Source: an uncultured Chryseobacterium sp. (GTDB lineage Bacteria; Bacteroidota; Bacteroidia; Flavobacteriales; Weeksellaceae). Taken from it: DNA of 64,000 bases. The DNA lies in assembly GCA_913774355.1 (NCBI GenBank), contig CAJYGB010000032.1:1-64000 (forward strand). Reading direction: 5' to 3'. The position numbers and the translations under genes are program-made. Position 1 is the stretch's first letter. Every line of letters starts with the position of its first letter. This document shows, one piece after another, positions 53,588 through 62,306 of the stretch. Below the pieces are notes generated by a model, which saw only the letters and a program-made list of their open reading frames with translations, was not told the origin of the DNA and searched no databases.

Positions 53588-53788
53588 CAGGGATTTTTAA
53601 AAATTTAAAATCAATAGCGCTGAAATCAGCTGAATAGAGAGGCGCAAATAAATGATTTCACGCAAAAATTAAACTCTTAAAATCTGTTATAAATTTCTGT
53701 ATTTATCAAAAAAAACACGACATTTGTATGCTTAAAACCGTACACTGAAATTGTACAAAAATTCAAATAAATTTTCAAAATAGATTCA

Positions 53789-56191
53789 ATGAAAATATCA
53801 AACAACTGGCTTAAAGACTACATCAAAACGGAATTGAAAACGGAGAGAATCGGTGAGTTCCTTACAGATATTGGTCTGGAAGTTGAAGGGATAGAAAAAT
53901 TTGAAAGCATAAAAGGCAGCCTGGAAGGAGTTGTTGTCGGTAAGGTTCTTACCTGCGAAAAACATCCGAATGCAGACAAACTGAAAAAAACAACCGTAGA
54001 CGTAGGAAACGGAAAGGTGCTGCACATCGTTTGCGGAGCTCCGAATGTGGAAGCCGGGCAGACGGTTCCCGTAGCGGTTGTCGGAACAAAAATCTACGAT
54101 AAAACCGGAAACTTTTTTGAAATAAAGGAAGCTAAGATCAGAGGAGAAGTTTCTCAGGGCATGATCTGTGCCGAAGACGAATTGGGCCTTAGTGACGATC
54201 ACGGAGGAATTATGGTACTGGATGAAGAAAAATATGAAGTCGGAAAGAATTTCGCTGATTATTTTGAACTGACAAACGATGAGGTCTTAGAAATCGGATT
54301 AACACCGAACAGAACCGATGCCATGTCCCATTATGGGGTGGCAAGGGACCTTCATGCCTATCTTTTAACCAACAAACAGAATTCCGGATTTGAAAAAGTA
54401 TCTTCTGTTGCGCTGAACAATGAAGGCTCCCACGAGTTTACACTGGAAGTGGAAGATGCGGAATTGTGCCCGAGATACATCGGAGCGGTGATTGAAAATG
54501 TAAAAGTTGCAGAATCCCCGTCATGGCTGAAAGACCGTCTGAAAGCCATTGGTTTAAGTCCGATCAATAACGTTGTTGATATTACCAACTATATTCTTCA
54601 TGGTTACGGACAGCCGCTTCATGCCTTTGATGCGGATAAGATTGCCGGCAAGAAAGTAAAAGTGGGAACCATACAGGAAGGAACAAAATTCACAACGCTG
54701 GATGGCGTGGAAAGAACGCTGAACGGTTCCGAGATCATCATTAAAGACGGAAACGACAGTCCGATGTGCATTGCCGGGGTTTTCGGAGGTGCAGATTCCG
54801 GAGTTTCAGCAGAAACAAAAACCATATTCCTGGAAAGTGCTTACTTCAATCCGGTAGCGGTTCGGAAAGGGGCCAAATTCCACGGACTGAATACCGATGC
54901 TTCATTCAGATTTGAAAGAGGCGTAGACCCGAATATTACCAGAACAGCGATTACCCATGCAATTAAACTGATCCAGGACATTGCAGAAGGAAAGTTAGTG
55001 GGAGAATTGCTGGAAGAATACCCGAAGAAGATCGAAGACCATTACGTGATTATCAGATTTTCAAAAATCGAGCAGATCCTGGGAACAAAAATCCATAGGG
55101 AAAAAGTAAAGGAAATTCTGAAAGCTCTCGAAATTCAGGTACTGAATGAAATCCAGAACGGATATGAGATCTCTGTTCCTGCCTACAGGGCGGATGTAAC
55201 CAGAGAAATCGATGTTATTGAAGAAATCCTGAGAATCTATGGGTATAATAAAATCGATGCTCCGCAAAAAATATCTTTTACACCGGTTAAACTGAATGCA
55301 CAGGATCAGGATGAGCTGGAAAACAACTGGGCAAGAACATTACAGAGCTTAGGCTTCAATGAGGTAATGAACAACTCGCTGACTTCCGTAAAAGATGAAA
55401 CCGATGCCGTAAAACTGCTGAATCCGTTGAGCAACGACCTGGCATTTATGAGAAAATCTCTGCTGGAAGGGCTTTTACAGAACGCGATCTACAACATCAA
55501 CAGGAAGAATCAGGATATCAAATTTTTTGAATTCGGAAAAATTTACCACAAAAGAGAAAAATACGAAGAAAGAAAACAGCTGGCCATCCTTGTTTCAGGA
55601 AGGGAAGTTGCCGAAAACTGGCTGCAGCCGAAATCTGCGACAAGCTTCTACAACCTGAAAGCTTACGTAAAAGTATTGCTTGAAAAACTGGCAGTGGATT
55701 ATAAAGAAGTGGCTTTAACCGACGAAAGGTTCTCTGATGCGCTTGCGTATGAAGTTGATGGGAAAGCTTTGGTAAGAATCGGAAAAGTGGCCCCTCAGAT
55801 GCTGAAAGATTTCGATGTCGATCAGGAATGCTTCTATGCAGAGATTGAGCTGGAATTTGCCCAGCAGCTGCGTGCTAAAAACGAACTTAAATTTAAGGAC
55901 ATCCCGAAATTCAACAAGATCAGAAGAGACCTGGCATTGCTGCTGGATAAGAATGTAAACTATCAGGATCTTTACCAGACGGCCAAGAAGAATAAATCAC
56001 CTTACATTAAAAACATCAACCTGTTTGACGTATATGAAGGAAAAAATCTTCCTGAAGGGAAAAAATCTTACGCGATGAGCTTTGAGCTTCTGAACGAGGA
56101 AAAAACGCTGGAAGAAAAAGAAATTGCATCTGTGATGGATTCATTGATAAAATCTTTCCAGAAAGAATTCAACGCTGAACTGAGAGGATAA
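53789..56191 (+). CDS. pheT: Phenylalanyl-tRNA synthetase beta chain
   Basis: 800 residues. Order: N-terminal domain, tRNA-binding EMAP-like domain (GVVVGKVLTCEKHPNADKLKK), B3/4 region with LKAIGLSPINNVVDITNYILHGYGQPLHAFDADK, B5 domain, catalytic-like core with EEILRIYGYNKID, and C-terminal ferredoxin-like anticodon-binding domain (FKDIPKFNKIRRDLALLLD). It attaches Phe to tRNA together with PheS, which is not in this window. Confidence 0.97.
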   Translation: MKISNNWLKDYIKTELKTERIGEFLTDIGLEVEGIEKFESIKGSLEGVVVGKVLTCEKHPNADKLKKTTVDVGNGKVLHIVCGAPNVEAGQTVPVAVVGTKIYDKTGNFFEIKEAKIRGEVSQGMICAEDELGLSDDHGGIMVLDEEKYEVGKNFADYFELTNDEVLEIGLTPNRTDAMSHYGVARDLHAYLLTNKQNSGFEKVSSVALNNEGSHEFTLEVEDAELCPRYIGAVIENVKVAESPSWLKDRLKAIGLSPINNVVDITNYILHGYGQPLHAFDADKIAGKKVKVGTIQEGTKFTTLDGVERTLNGSEIIIKDGNDSPMCIAGVFGGADSGVSAETKTIFLESAYFNPVAVRKGAKFHGLNTDASFRFERGVDPNITRTAITHAIKLIQDIAEGKLVGELLEEYPKKIEDHYVIIRFSKIEQILGTKIHREKVKEILKALEIQVLNEIQNGYEISVPAYRADVTREIDVIEEILRIYGYNKIDAPQKISFTPVKLNAQDQDELENNWARTLQSLGFNEVMNNSLTSVKDETDAVKLLNPLSNDLAFMRKSLLEGLLQNAIYNINRKNQDIKFFEFGKIYHKREKYEERKQLAILVSGREVAENWLQPKSATSFYNLKAYVKVLLEKLAVDYKEVALTDERFSDALAYEVDGKALVRIGKVAPQMLKDFDVDQECFYAEIELEFAQQLRAKNELKFKDIPKFNKIRRDLALLLDKNVNYQDLYQTAKKNKSPYIKNINLFDVYEGKNLPEGKKSYAMSFELLNEEKTLEEKEIASVMDSLIKSFQKEFNAELRG

Positions 56192-56218
56192 TTTTCTGAT
56201 TGGTTTTACAAGATATTT

Positions 56219-56247
56219 TAAAAACGGACTTCGGTCCGTTTTTTTGT
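56219..56247 (+). terminator. Terminator of pheT
   Basis: AAAACGGAC and GTCCGTTTT pair around a TTCG tetraloop, followed by seven or more T. Confidence 0.93.
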
Positions 56248-56383
56248 TTTTAACAAAGCTGTTGTCAGCTGAAGAACAATCCTGCATCTAACTTTGACAA
56301 AGTTTTACCGTAAAATAGCACAACAGAAACCAGCGGCACCACAATAAAATCCTCCGGAATCCCGTTTTCATTATAATATTTCG

Positions 56384-56391
56384 TAAATTTG
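56384..56391 (+). promoter_or_regulatory. -7 box of the META-domain gene
   Basis: TAAATTTG matches TAnnTTTG and lies 21 bases before the ATG at 56413. Confidence 0.4.
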
Positions 56392-56412
56392 GTTTACATC
56401 AAAAAGAAAAAA

Positions 56413-56820
56413 ATGAAAAATCTTTTTTTAAGTATAGGTATGGCAGCAGTTTTGGTTTCCTGTGGCACAACCGCAGGTTCTTCTGCAAAATTAGGAAAGG
56501 CACAGCCCGCACTTTCGGGAACGAAATGGGCATTGGCCGATAATGTGAAAGGAAAAATTCCTACACTGAATATTGACGGTGAGAAAATCAACGGGAATGC
56601 CGGATGTAATAATTACTTCGGAACAGCCAGGGTAGAGCCTTCTACAGGAAATTTCTCTGCCGGACAGATGGGGGCCACCAAAATGGCCTGCGATAACATG
56701 AGCGTTGAGAAAAACTTCATGGATATGATGGGGAAAGCCAACAAGTACGTGGTAACCGGAAATGTGCTGGAATTATACCAGGACAATCTCTTACTCCTGA
56801 AATTCAATAAGGCCGAATAA
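56413..56820 (+). CDS. META/HslJ-domain lipoprotein
   Basis: About 135 residues. The lipoprotein signal ends in VLVSCGTT (Cys about 17). The META domain contains LSGTKWALADNVKGK, INGNAGCNNYFGTA, MGATKMACDNMSVEKNFMDMM and LELYQDNLLLLKF. The domain is linked to stress or motility proteins such as HslJ. The ATG at 56413 is preferred to the upstream TTG because the signal peptide starts there. A bidirectional terminator follows. Confidence 0.88.
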   Translation: MKNLFLSIGMAAVLVSCGTTAGSSAKLGKAQPALSGTKWALADNVKGKIPTLNIDGEKINGNAGCNNYFGTARVEPSTGNFSAGQMGATKMACDNMSVEKNFMDMMGKANKYVVTGNVLELYQDNLLLLKFNKAE

Positions 56821-56833
56821 ATAAGCAAGAAAC

Positions 56834-56863
56834 AAAAAAGGAACTCACTGGAGTTCCTTTTTT
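56834..56863. terminator. Bidirectional terminator
   Basis: AAAAAAGGAACTC and GAGTTCCTTTTTT form a 13-pair stem with an ACTG loop. It separates the convergent META and acidic protein genes. Confidence 0.93.
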
Positions 56864-56879
56864 TATGTTCGGGTCGTTA

Positions 56880-57119
56880 TTATTCTTCCTCTTCGTCGTC
56901 GTACTTAGCCAACTCTTCATCGCACCACTTGAATGCGGATTCTACTACTTTTGTAGCCTCGTCTGCCATCGTTTCCTCATCGTCGCCTTCCAGATCATCC
57001 AGCCACTCAACCTCTTCTTCCTCTACGTTAAGAATGAATCTTGGGTATTCTGTATGAACAACGAACAAATCTTCTGGAAATTCCGAATTATCTGCTAATA
57101 AAAACTTTGGTAATTTCAT
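56880..57119 (-). CDS. Small very acidic protein, unknown function
   Basis: 79 residues, more than a third Asp or Glu (VEEEEVEWLDDLEGDDEE and the C-terminal EEE). It begins MKLPKFLLADNSEFPEDLFV and looks like a conserved flavobacterial protein. It may bind a basic partner or metal. It has its own -7 box and terminator. Confidence 0.7.
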   Translation of the reverse strand: MKLPKFLLADNSEFPEDLFVVHTEYPRFILNVEEEEVEWLDDLEGDDEETMADEATKVVESAFKWCDEELAKYDDEEEE

Positions 57120-57143
57120 TTTTTTAATGTTTTAACTTTAAAT

Positions 57144-57151
57144 CAAAGATA
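57144..57151 (-). promoter_or_regulatory. -7 box of the acidic protein gene
   Basis: On the minus strand the bases read TATCTTTG, matching TAnnTTTG, 24 bases before the ATG at 57119. Confidence 0.4.
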
Positions 57152-57157
57152 ATAAAA

Positions 57158-58474
57158 TTATTGGTATTTGTTCCTGTCAATCTTTATTTTTTGTAAAACT
57201 TTATCCCTTGTCAGCGTTGTTCTCCGGAGGGTATCTTGTGGTTTGAAAGTCAGGGAAATATTTGCATTTACCGTACTTATCAGTTCCGCTATCTGGATTT
57301 TATCGAGATCTTCAGTCGTTTCCAGATAAAATTTCAAAGGAACTTTATCAAGCTTTTCAGATTGTAAAAAGTCTTTCATTTCCTTTCTGTTTTCAAGGTA
57401 ATTGCCTTTGGAAAGCCACGTGAAAAGCATGCCCGAAAAAATACTTAAAAAGCCAACCGCATAGGTTTTAAGCGAAAGGACCTGAAATAATTTCCTGAAA
57501 TACACCAGCCATACCGGAAGGCTGAAAGGAGCCAGCAGCCGGTAATCGATAGCGTTGACTGAATAAAAATACTGTATGAAATAGGAACAGATAATGCCTG
57601 TTACCCCTACAAAAATGTAAAAAGTTTCGGTTTCCGTAAGCCTGTATTTTATAAATAGATAAACGATAGCAAGTATATTGATAAACCCGATTCCGTAGAT
57701 TGCATAATTAATTATCCCGCCTCCCGGATCGGAAATATGGATAAAAGGATTAAAGCTGGTACACAATCCCTGCAATAGTTCTATTAAAAGCCGTGAAGTA
57801 GGGTGCAGGCCGATTTCCAGGGCTTCATTGACGTAGTTTTCATTAAAATAATCAATAAACAGAAACTTGTACAAAACCACGAAAGTTCCTCCGATGATTC
57901 CTGAAATAATAAACGGTGAAGCATATTTTCTTTTATAGAAAACCAATCCGAACAGCCCCGTGCCGCCGATAATGAAAAGCGAGCTGTACCTGACATTATA
58001 CAGGGCGATCAGGCTTAAGGTAAGATAAAAAATAGCGTTCCTTCTTTCTAATTTTCCTTCAATGATCAATGCCGATACATACAGGAAGAGGAATGCAAAA
58101 GGCAGGGTCAGCGCTTCACTCATGGTAAACGAAAAAATGGAAAGAAAGCTGAATAAAGAACACAGGATAACCGATTCCCTGAAAAAGAACTTTTTCCGCC
58201 AGGTAAATATAATAATGAAGAGAAAAGCCATAATGCCGATGGCTTTGCTGCCCCAGAATTCATCAAGCCCAAAGAAAGTGAAAAATCTGATGGCCAAAGG
58301 ATAGCCCAGAGGTGTCGTCGTGTTGTCAATGACCGGTAAATTGTGTGCAAACCGCAGGTAGCGTATCGAATCCGGACTTACCCGCCCGTTTTCATTAAGT
58401 AAAAAACGAAAAATGGTCATCACTAAAGTAATGATGACCAGTACTATCTGAATAGGTCTTTCTCTGAATTTCAT
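57158..58474 (-). CDS. Polytopic membrane protein, GT-C glycosyltransferase-like
   Basis: About 438 residues with roughly 11 membrane helices and a soluble C-terminal region (residues 355-438). Near the start is SPDSIRYLRFAHNLPVID, with an Asp in the loop after the first helix as in GT-C enzymes. This is the only functional hint. It may transfer a sugar from a lipid carrier. No partner is beside it. Confidence 0.45.
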   Translation of the reverse strand: MKFRERPIQIVLVIITLVMTIFRFLLNENGRVSPDSIRYLRFAHNLPVIDNTTTPLGYPLAIRFFTFFGLDEFWGSKAIGIMAFLFIIIFTWRKKFFFRESVILCSLFSFLSIFSFTMSEALTLPFAFLFLYVSALIIEGKLERRNAIFYLTLSLIALYNVRYSSLFIIGGTGLFGLVFYKRKYASPFIISGIIGGTFVVLYKFLFIDYFNENYVNEALEIGLHPTSRLLIELLQGLCTSFNPFIHISDPGGGIINYAIYGIGFINILAIVYLFIKYRLTETETFYIFVGVTGIICSYFIQYFYSVNAIDYRLLAPFSLPVWLVYFRKLFQVLSLKTYAVGFLSIFSGMLFTWLSKGNYLENRKEMKDFLQSEKLDKVPLKFYLETTEDLDKIQIAELISTVNANISLTFKPQDTLRRTTLTRDKVLQKIKIDRNKYQ

Positions 58475-58545
58475 CACGGAAAAGTAATGAATTTTGTAAA
58501 GCCAGTCAATGCTGAGAACTCAGATCGACTATGCTTTGAGTTTTT

Positions 58546-59439
58546 TTATTTTGAAAACATGCGGGCTACTTTTTCGGCCTTTTTGCTTTCGGAATAATCA
58601 TAGAATCCCTCTCCTGATTTTACGCCCAGTTTTCCGGCCATTACCATGTTTACCAGCAGCGGATTCGGAGCATATTTAGGATTTTTGAAACCGTCGTACA
58701 TCACATTTAAGATGGCAAGGCAAACATCAAGACCGATGAAATCTGCAAGCTGAAGCGGTCCCATCGGATGGGCCATTCCAAGCTTCATCACCGTATCGAT
58801 TTCTTCAACGCCTGCAACACCATTGTAAAGGGTTTCAATCGATTCGTTGATCATCGGCATCAGGATTCTGTTGGCTACAAAACCGGGATAATCATTTACT
58901 TCTACCGGTACTTTCCCCAACGTTTTACTCATTTCATAGATCGCATCAAAAGTTTCTTTTGAAGTTGAGTAGCCCTTAATGATCTCTACCAGTTTCATAA
59001 TCGGAACCGGGTTCATGAAGTGCATTCCGATCACTTTATCTGCCCGTTTTGTGGCTGCTGCGATCTTTGTAATGGAAATCGATGAAGTATTGGTGGCCAG
59101 GATGCAGTTTTGAGGTGCGAATTCATCCATCTGGCCGAAGATTTTCAGTTTCAGTTCCTGGTTTTCAGTAGCCGCTTCCACGATAAGGTCGGCATTTCCT
59201 ACCGCATCCTGAAGGGCTGTAAACGTGGTGATGTTTCCCAAGGTTTCTGCTTTCTGCTCTTCCGTAAGGTTTCCCTTTGCAATTATTCTGTCAAGATTGG
59301 TGGTAATGGTTTTTAGTCCTCTGTCCAAAGCTTCCTGGGATACATCCACCAGATTTACCTGAAAGCCGCTTTGTGCAAAAGTGTGTGCAATACCATTTCC
59401 CATGGTTCCTGCTCCGATAACTACAATGTTTTTGATCAT
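58546..59439 (-). CDS. 3-hydroxybutyryl-CoA / 3-hydroxyacyl-CoA dehydrogenase
   Basis: 297 residues. The NAD-binding start is IGAGTMGNGIAHTFAQ, followed by VDLIVEAATE-type ADLIVEAATENQELK, LATNTSSISITKIA, GMHFMNPVPIMKLVEII (His of the catalytic pair), NDYPGFVANRILMPMINES and the C-terminal domain with KLGMAHPMGPLQLADFIGLD. It oxidises 3-hydroxyacyl-CoA in the cytoplasm, in beta-oxidation or butyrate-type pathways. It lies six bases downstream of the small secreted protein gene on the same strand. Confidence 0.93.
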   Translation of the reverse strand: MIKNIVVIGAGTMGNGIAHTFAQSGFQVNLVDVSQEALDRGLKTITTNLDRIIAKGNLTEEQKAETLGNITTFTALQDAVGNADLIVEAATENQELKLKIFGQMDEFAPQNCILATNTSSISITKIAAATKRADKVIGMHFMNPVPIMKLVEIIKGYSTSKETFDAIYEMSKTLGKVPVEVNDYPGFVANRILMPMINESIETLYNGVAGVEEIDTVMKLGMAHPMGPLQLADFIGLDVCLAILNVMYDGFKNPKYAPNPLLVNMVMAGKLGVKSGEGFYDYSESKKAEKVARMFSK

Positions 59440-59445
59440 TTTTCC

Positions 59446-59877
59446 TTATTTAGTTTTAATTGTTTTACGGGTTGATATCAGCGTTACATTTCTGGCGTTC
59501 ATCAGATCTGATTTCTTTACGGTTTCTTTTTCGTCGAAGTTTACAAGGCCTGCACTTTCGGTTTTTCTTGCCTTATTCTGGCTATTGACCGCAGCTTTAA
59601 GGCCCTTGATAAAAGCGGACTTCCGTGTTCCGGAAAGGCCGTCGGTTCCGATATACAGTTTATATTCACCTTCCCGGCCGAGGCCTGTCTGTTTGTAGAT
59701 TTCCAGGCTTTTTACCTTGTTCTTACTTTTAAACTGGGTAAGATAATCCATAATAGGTTTATCGGAAGGGGTTCCGCAGCAGACGCTGGCATATCCTACC
59801 TGAAGATAGCTTTCGCTTTTCTGGGCAAAGAATAATATCGAGCTGAATAATCCTATGGTTGCTAATACTTTTTTCAT
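59446..59877 (-). CDS. Small secreted protein of unknown function
   Basis: 143 residues, signal peptide ending in FFAQ. The middle has VCCGTPSDKPIMDYL with a Cys pair, then LGREGEYKLYIGTDGLSGTRKSAFIKGLKA. No family was recognised. It ends six bases before the dehydrogenase gene. Confidence 0.65.
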   Translation of the reverse strand: MKKVLATIGLFSSILFFAQKSESYLQVGYASVCCGTPSDKPIMDYLTQFKSKNKVKSLEIYKQTGLGREGEYKLYIGTDGLSGTRKSAFIKGLKAAVNSQNKARKTESAGLVNFDEKETVKKSDLMNARNVTLISTRKTIKTK

Positions 59878-59908
59878 TTTTAACGGTTTTAAAATTAAGC
59901 TTAAATTT

Positions 59909-60781
59909 TTACTTATTAAAATAATCCCAGACCGACTTTGAAATATCCGAGATCATCTTACAGTTCACTACATCCGTTTCCGTTGAGTTACTGACAAATA
60001 CAGCTATTGCATAATGCTTGCCATTGGGCAGTGTAACGATTCCGATTTCGTTTTCAGCCCCTGTAAGACCGGCATTATTCTTACCGGAAGATCCCGTTTT
60101 CCGGGCTACAGGCGTATCTTTCGGAAGCTGCCCGACCAGTTTATTGGTTCCCGTGGAGGTGGAAAGCATGACTTTCATCAAATAATCCGTTGACTTTTTA
60201 GAAAGTAATTTCCCGTCATATAATTTCTTCAGGGCATCCGTTGCAGAAACCGTCGTTGTATAATTTTGGTACTGGGCGTTCCAGTCTTTATGCATTTCTT
60301 CTTCATTGTACCTGATCTGAAAATCCTTTACTCCTTTGGAATCCATAAAGTTCTGAACAGGTTTTGTCCCGCCGAGTAATTTCAGGAGAATATCGCAGCC
60401 GTTATTGTCGCTTTTCGCAACGGTATATTCTAGAACTTCACGTAAAGGAACTTCTACGCCGCCATTAGGATATTTATCGCGGAGCGGCGACCAGGTATTT
60501 TCCAGTAAATTGCTTTTGTTCAATGGGACTTTCTGATCCAGTGAGAGTTTTCCTCGATCCACTTCATTTAAAACAGCTGCTGCGATGTGAAACTTAAAGA
60601 CACTCTGCATAGGAAGCTTTTTTGACCCGTTTTTACTGTAGCTGAACCCATTTTCAAAGCCCAGGACCGAAATCCCGACGGTTGCGTTTTCGCCTTTGAT
60701 CAGTGAAGTAACTTTTTCATCTAAAAATGATTGTTGAGAATACAGAGAAGTAAATAAAAAGAAGAATATTAATCTAAACAT
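59909..60781 (-). CDS. bla: Class A beta-lactamase, subclass A2 (CIA/CGA-like)
   Basis: 290 residues with a signal peptide (SLYSQ). The active-site motifs are SVFK (Ser60, Lys63), SDN (124-126), the omega-loop region RYNEEEMHKDWNAQYQN near 158-173, and KTG (228-230). These and GAENEIGIV resemble the extended-spectrum enzymes native to Chryseobacterium (CIA, CGA). It hydrolyses penicillins and probably cephalosporins in the periplasm; the exact spectrum cannot be read from sequence. No integron or IS is adjacent, so it looks intrinsic. It stands divergent to the retron. Confidence 0.93.
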   Translation of the reverse strand: MFRLIFFFLFTSLYSQQSFLDEKVTSLIKGENATVGISVLGFENGFSYSKNGSKKLPMQSVFKFHIAAAVLNEVDRGKLSLDQKVPLNKSNLLENTWSPLRDKYPNGGVEVPLREVLEYTVAKSDNNGCDILLKLLGGTKPVQNFMDSKGVKDFQIRYNEEEMHKDWNAQYQNYTTTVSATDALKKLYDGKLLSKKSTDYLMKVMLSTSTGTNKLVGQLPKDTPVARKTGSSGKNNAGLTGAENEIGIVTLPNGKHYAIAVFVSNSTETDVVNCKMISDISKSVWDYFNK

Positions 60782-60785
60782 AAAA

Positions 60786-60793
60786 TATTTTTG
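60786..60793 (+). promoter_or_regulatory. Possible -7 box of the retron
   Basis: TATTTTTG fits TAnnTTTG and lies about 48 bases before the first retron gene, just after the divergent bla start. No -33 element was found. Confidence 0.3.
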
Positions 60794-60841
60794 TAGTTAA
60801 TTTCTTTGTAAATTTATTACTAATATGTTAATTAGAATTCG

Positions 60842-62092
60842 ATGAACTATAATTTTGAATATAATAAAAAGTATTTTAGTAAAATAGAGCATTTGCTTCC
60901 ACGATTAAAATATTCAATTTTTCCTTCTAAAATTATTAAATGGTTAAAGAATTTTGAATATAATGAAATTGATCATATTCTAACATTAATGCTGACATTT
61001 GAATTCATTACGTATAATGAATTATTAATGAGATTTGATGATTTGCTTGGCAGTTTAATGAAAAATATACCAACAAATGAAGGAATAATATTTATACCAT
61101 ATGGTAAAATAGGAAAAAGTTCTACTTTAATAACATATCCATTAACTCATAATTTGAAATTTAAACGTAGGAAAAATGCTATAGTTGAATTCGATTATGA
61201 AAAAATAAAAGTTGGAAAGTATAAACATGTAGTTTTTATTGATGATTTTGTTGGTTCTGGACAATCATTTTGTAAGGAGTTTTCTAAAGATGATACGAAG
61301 AAATGGATATATAACAATAACTTTAAATCAATAACACTGCTTGCACCAATTACAATGTTTGAGGCAAAAAAGTATTTAGAATCAAGATTTCCAAAATTAA
61401 CGATAAAGTCTGAATTTAGATCTAAAATACTATGTGAAAATGATTCTCCATTAAAATTATTAGGCAATATCCAGCAGATTAAAGATATTATTCTAAAGTA
61501 TGAGAAGTCATTTAGATATCTACCTCATGGTTACTCAAATTCAGAGTCTTTCGTAAGTTTTTCTTATGGCAGTCCAAATAACACTCTACCTATTATATGG
61601 GTAGATAATGATAATTGGAAATCTTTATTTCCTAGGTTTGAAGAATCAAAAATAAGTGAAGCCCGCGAAATAAAGAAAGAATTTGCCTTTTTCATTGGAA
61701 TATACAAAAAGTTAGGACTAAATATTTTAGAAAATGATGGTACTGATTATACATATAAAACAAGAAATAGTAAATCACAAAACTTTAAATATAGTAACAA
61801 GGAACATCATTCCTTAATTGCATTATTATTTCTTCGTAAGAATCATAAAATGGAAGATATTTTAATATGTCAACTGTTAGGATTAACTTCACAAGAGCTT
61901 GAGGAAATATATAAGAAAGCAATTAAACAAAAATTTTTTAGCAAAAGTAGAGATTTGACAATTGAAGGTTTTAATCTTATTGATTCAATCGTGAAAAATA
62001 TTCGAAAAGAAAACTTTAGAAGTGAAACAAAAGAAAGAATGTTGTTAAAAAATATATTAAATTTGCCAAAACAGTTCAAAGGAAAAACATAA
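60842..62092 (+). CDS. Retron effector: PRTase-like with winged-helix-like C-terminus
   Basis: 416 residues. The phosphoribosyltransferase signature is VVFIDDFVGSGQSFC (about 130-144), the acidic pair followed by the PRPP loop. A second block GSPNNTLPIIWVDNDNW (about 243-259) also matches PRTase-type proteins of retrons as I remember them. The C-terminal region (about 320-385, HHSLIALLFLRKNHKMEDILICQLLGLTSQELEEIYKKA) looks like a winged helix. It lies just upstream of the RNA and RT of a retron, so it is probably the toxin or effector arm. Very AT-rich codons. Confidence 0.8.
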   Translation: MNYNFEYNKKYFSKIEHLLPRLKYSIFPSKIIKWLKNFEYNEIDHILTLMLTFEFITYNELLMRFDDLLGSLMKNIPTNEGIIFIPYGKIGKSSTLITYPLTHNLKFKRRKNAIVEFDYEKIKVGKYKHVVFIDDFVGSGQSFCKEFSKDDTKKWIYNNNFKSITLLAPITMFEAKKYLESRFPKLTIKSEFRSKILCENDSPLKLLGNIQQIKDIILKYEKSFRYLPHGYSNSESFVSFSYGSPNNTLPIIWVDNDNWKSLFPRFEESKISEAREIKKEFAFFIGIYKKLGLNILENDGTDYTYKTRNSKSQNFKYSNKEHHSLIALLFLRKNHKMEDILICQLLGLTSQELEEIYKKAIKQKFFSKSRDLTIEGFNLIDSIVKNIRKENFRSETKERMLLKNILNLPKQFKGKT

Positions 62093-62102
62093 ATATTAGA
62101 AA

Positions 62103-62255
62103 TAGTTAATAAGAAATTATTAACTTCTTGGTAAAGTTTGCTAAGAATATTTGAAGCTACTTGATAATTTTTAATAAGCTAAGTGAAATTTTCTCAAACC
62201 GTAGAACCACCTAGCCTTATAACAAACGAAAATTTCACTTAGCTTATTAAGAATT
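62103..62255 (+). ncRNA. Candidate retron ncRNA (msr-msd)
   Basis: In the 214-base gap between effector and RT. A nine-pair hairpin (AGTTAATAA / TTATTAACT, loop GAAA) at 62104-62125 may be an msr stem. A 28-pair stem (62166-62193 with 62228-62255, one G-U) around a 34-base loop (62194-62227) has the form of an msd. The a1/a2 arms and branching G were not identified, so exact ends are unknown. Transcription is expected from the retron promoter. Confidence 0.7.
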
Positions 62256-62306
62256 TCATTTTTATTCCTAAGAGATTATAAAATAAATTTAAATAAGTAA
62301 TAAGTT

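Noticed and set aside
59909..60781. Beta-lactamase as part of a transferable resistance cassette
   Set aside because: No attC, integrase or IS beside it; composition resembles the neighbouring chromosomal genes, unlike the AT-rich retron.
62104..62125. Nine-pair hairpin after the retron effector as its terminator
   Set aside because: No T tract follows; it lies where the msr of the retron RNA is expected.
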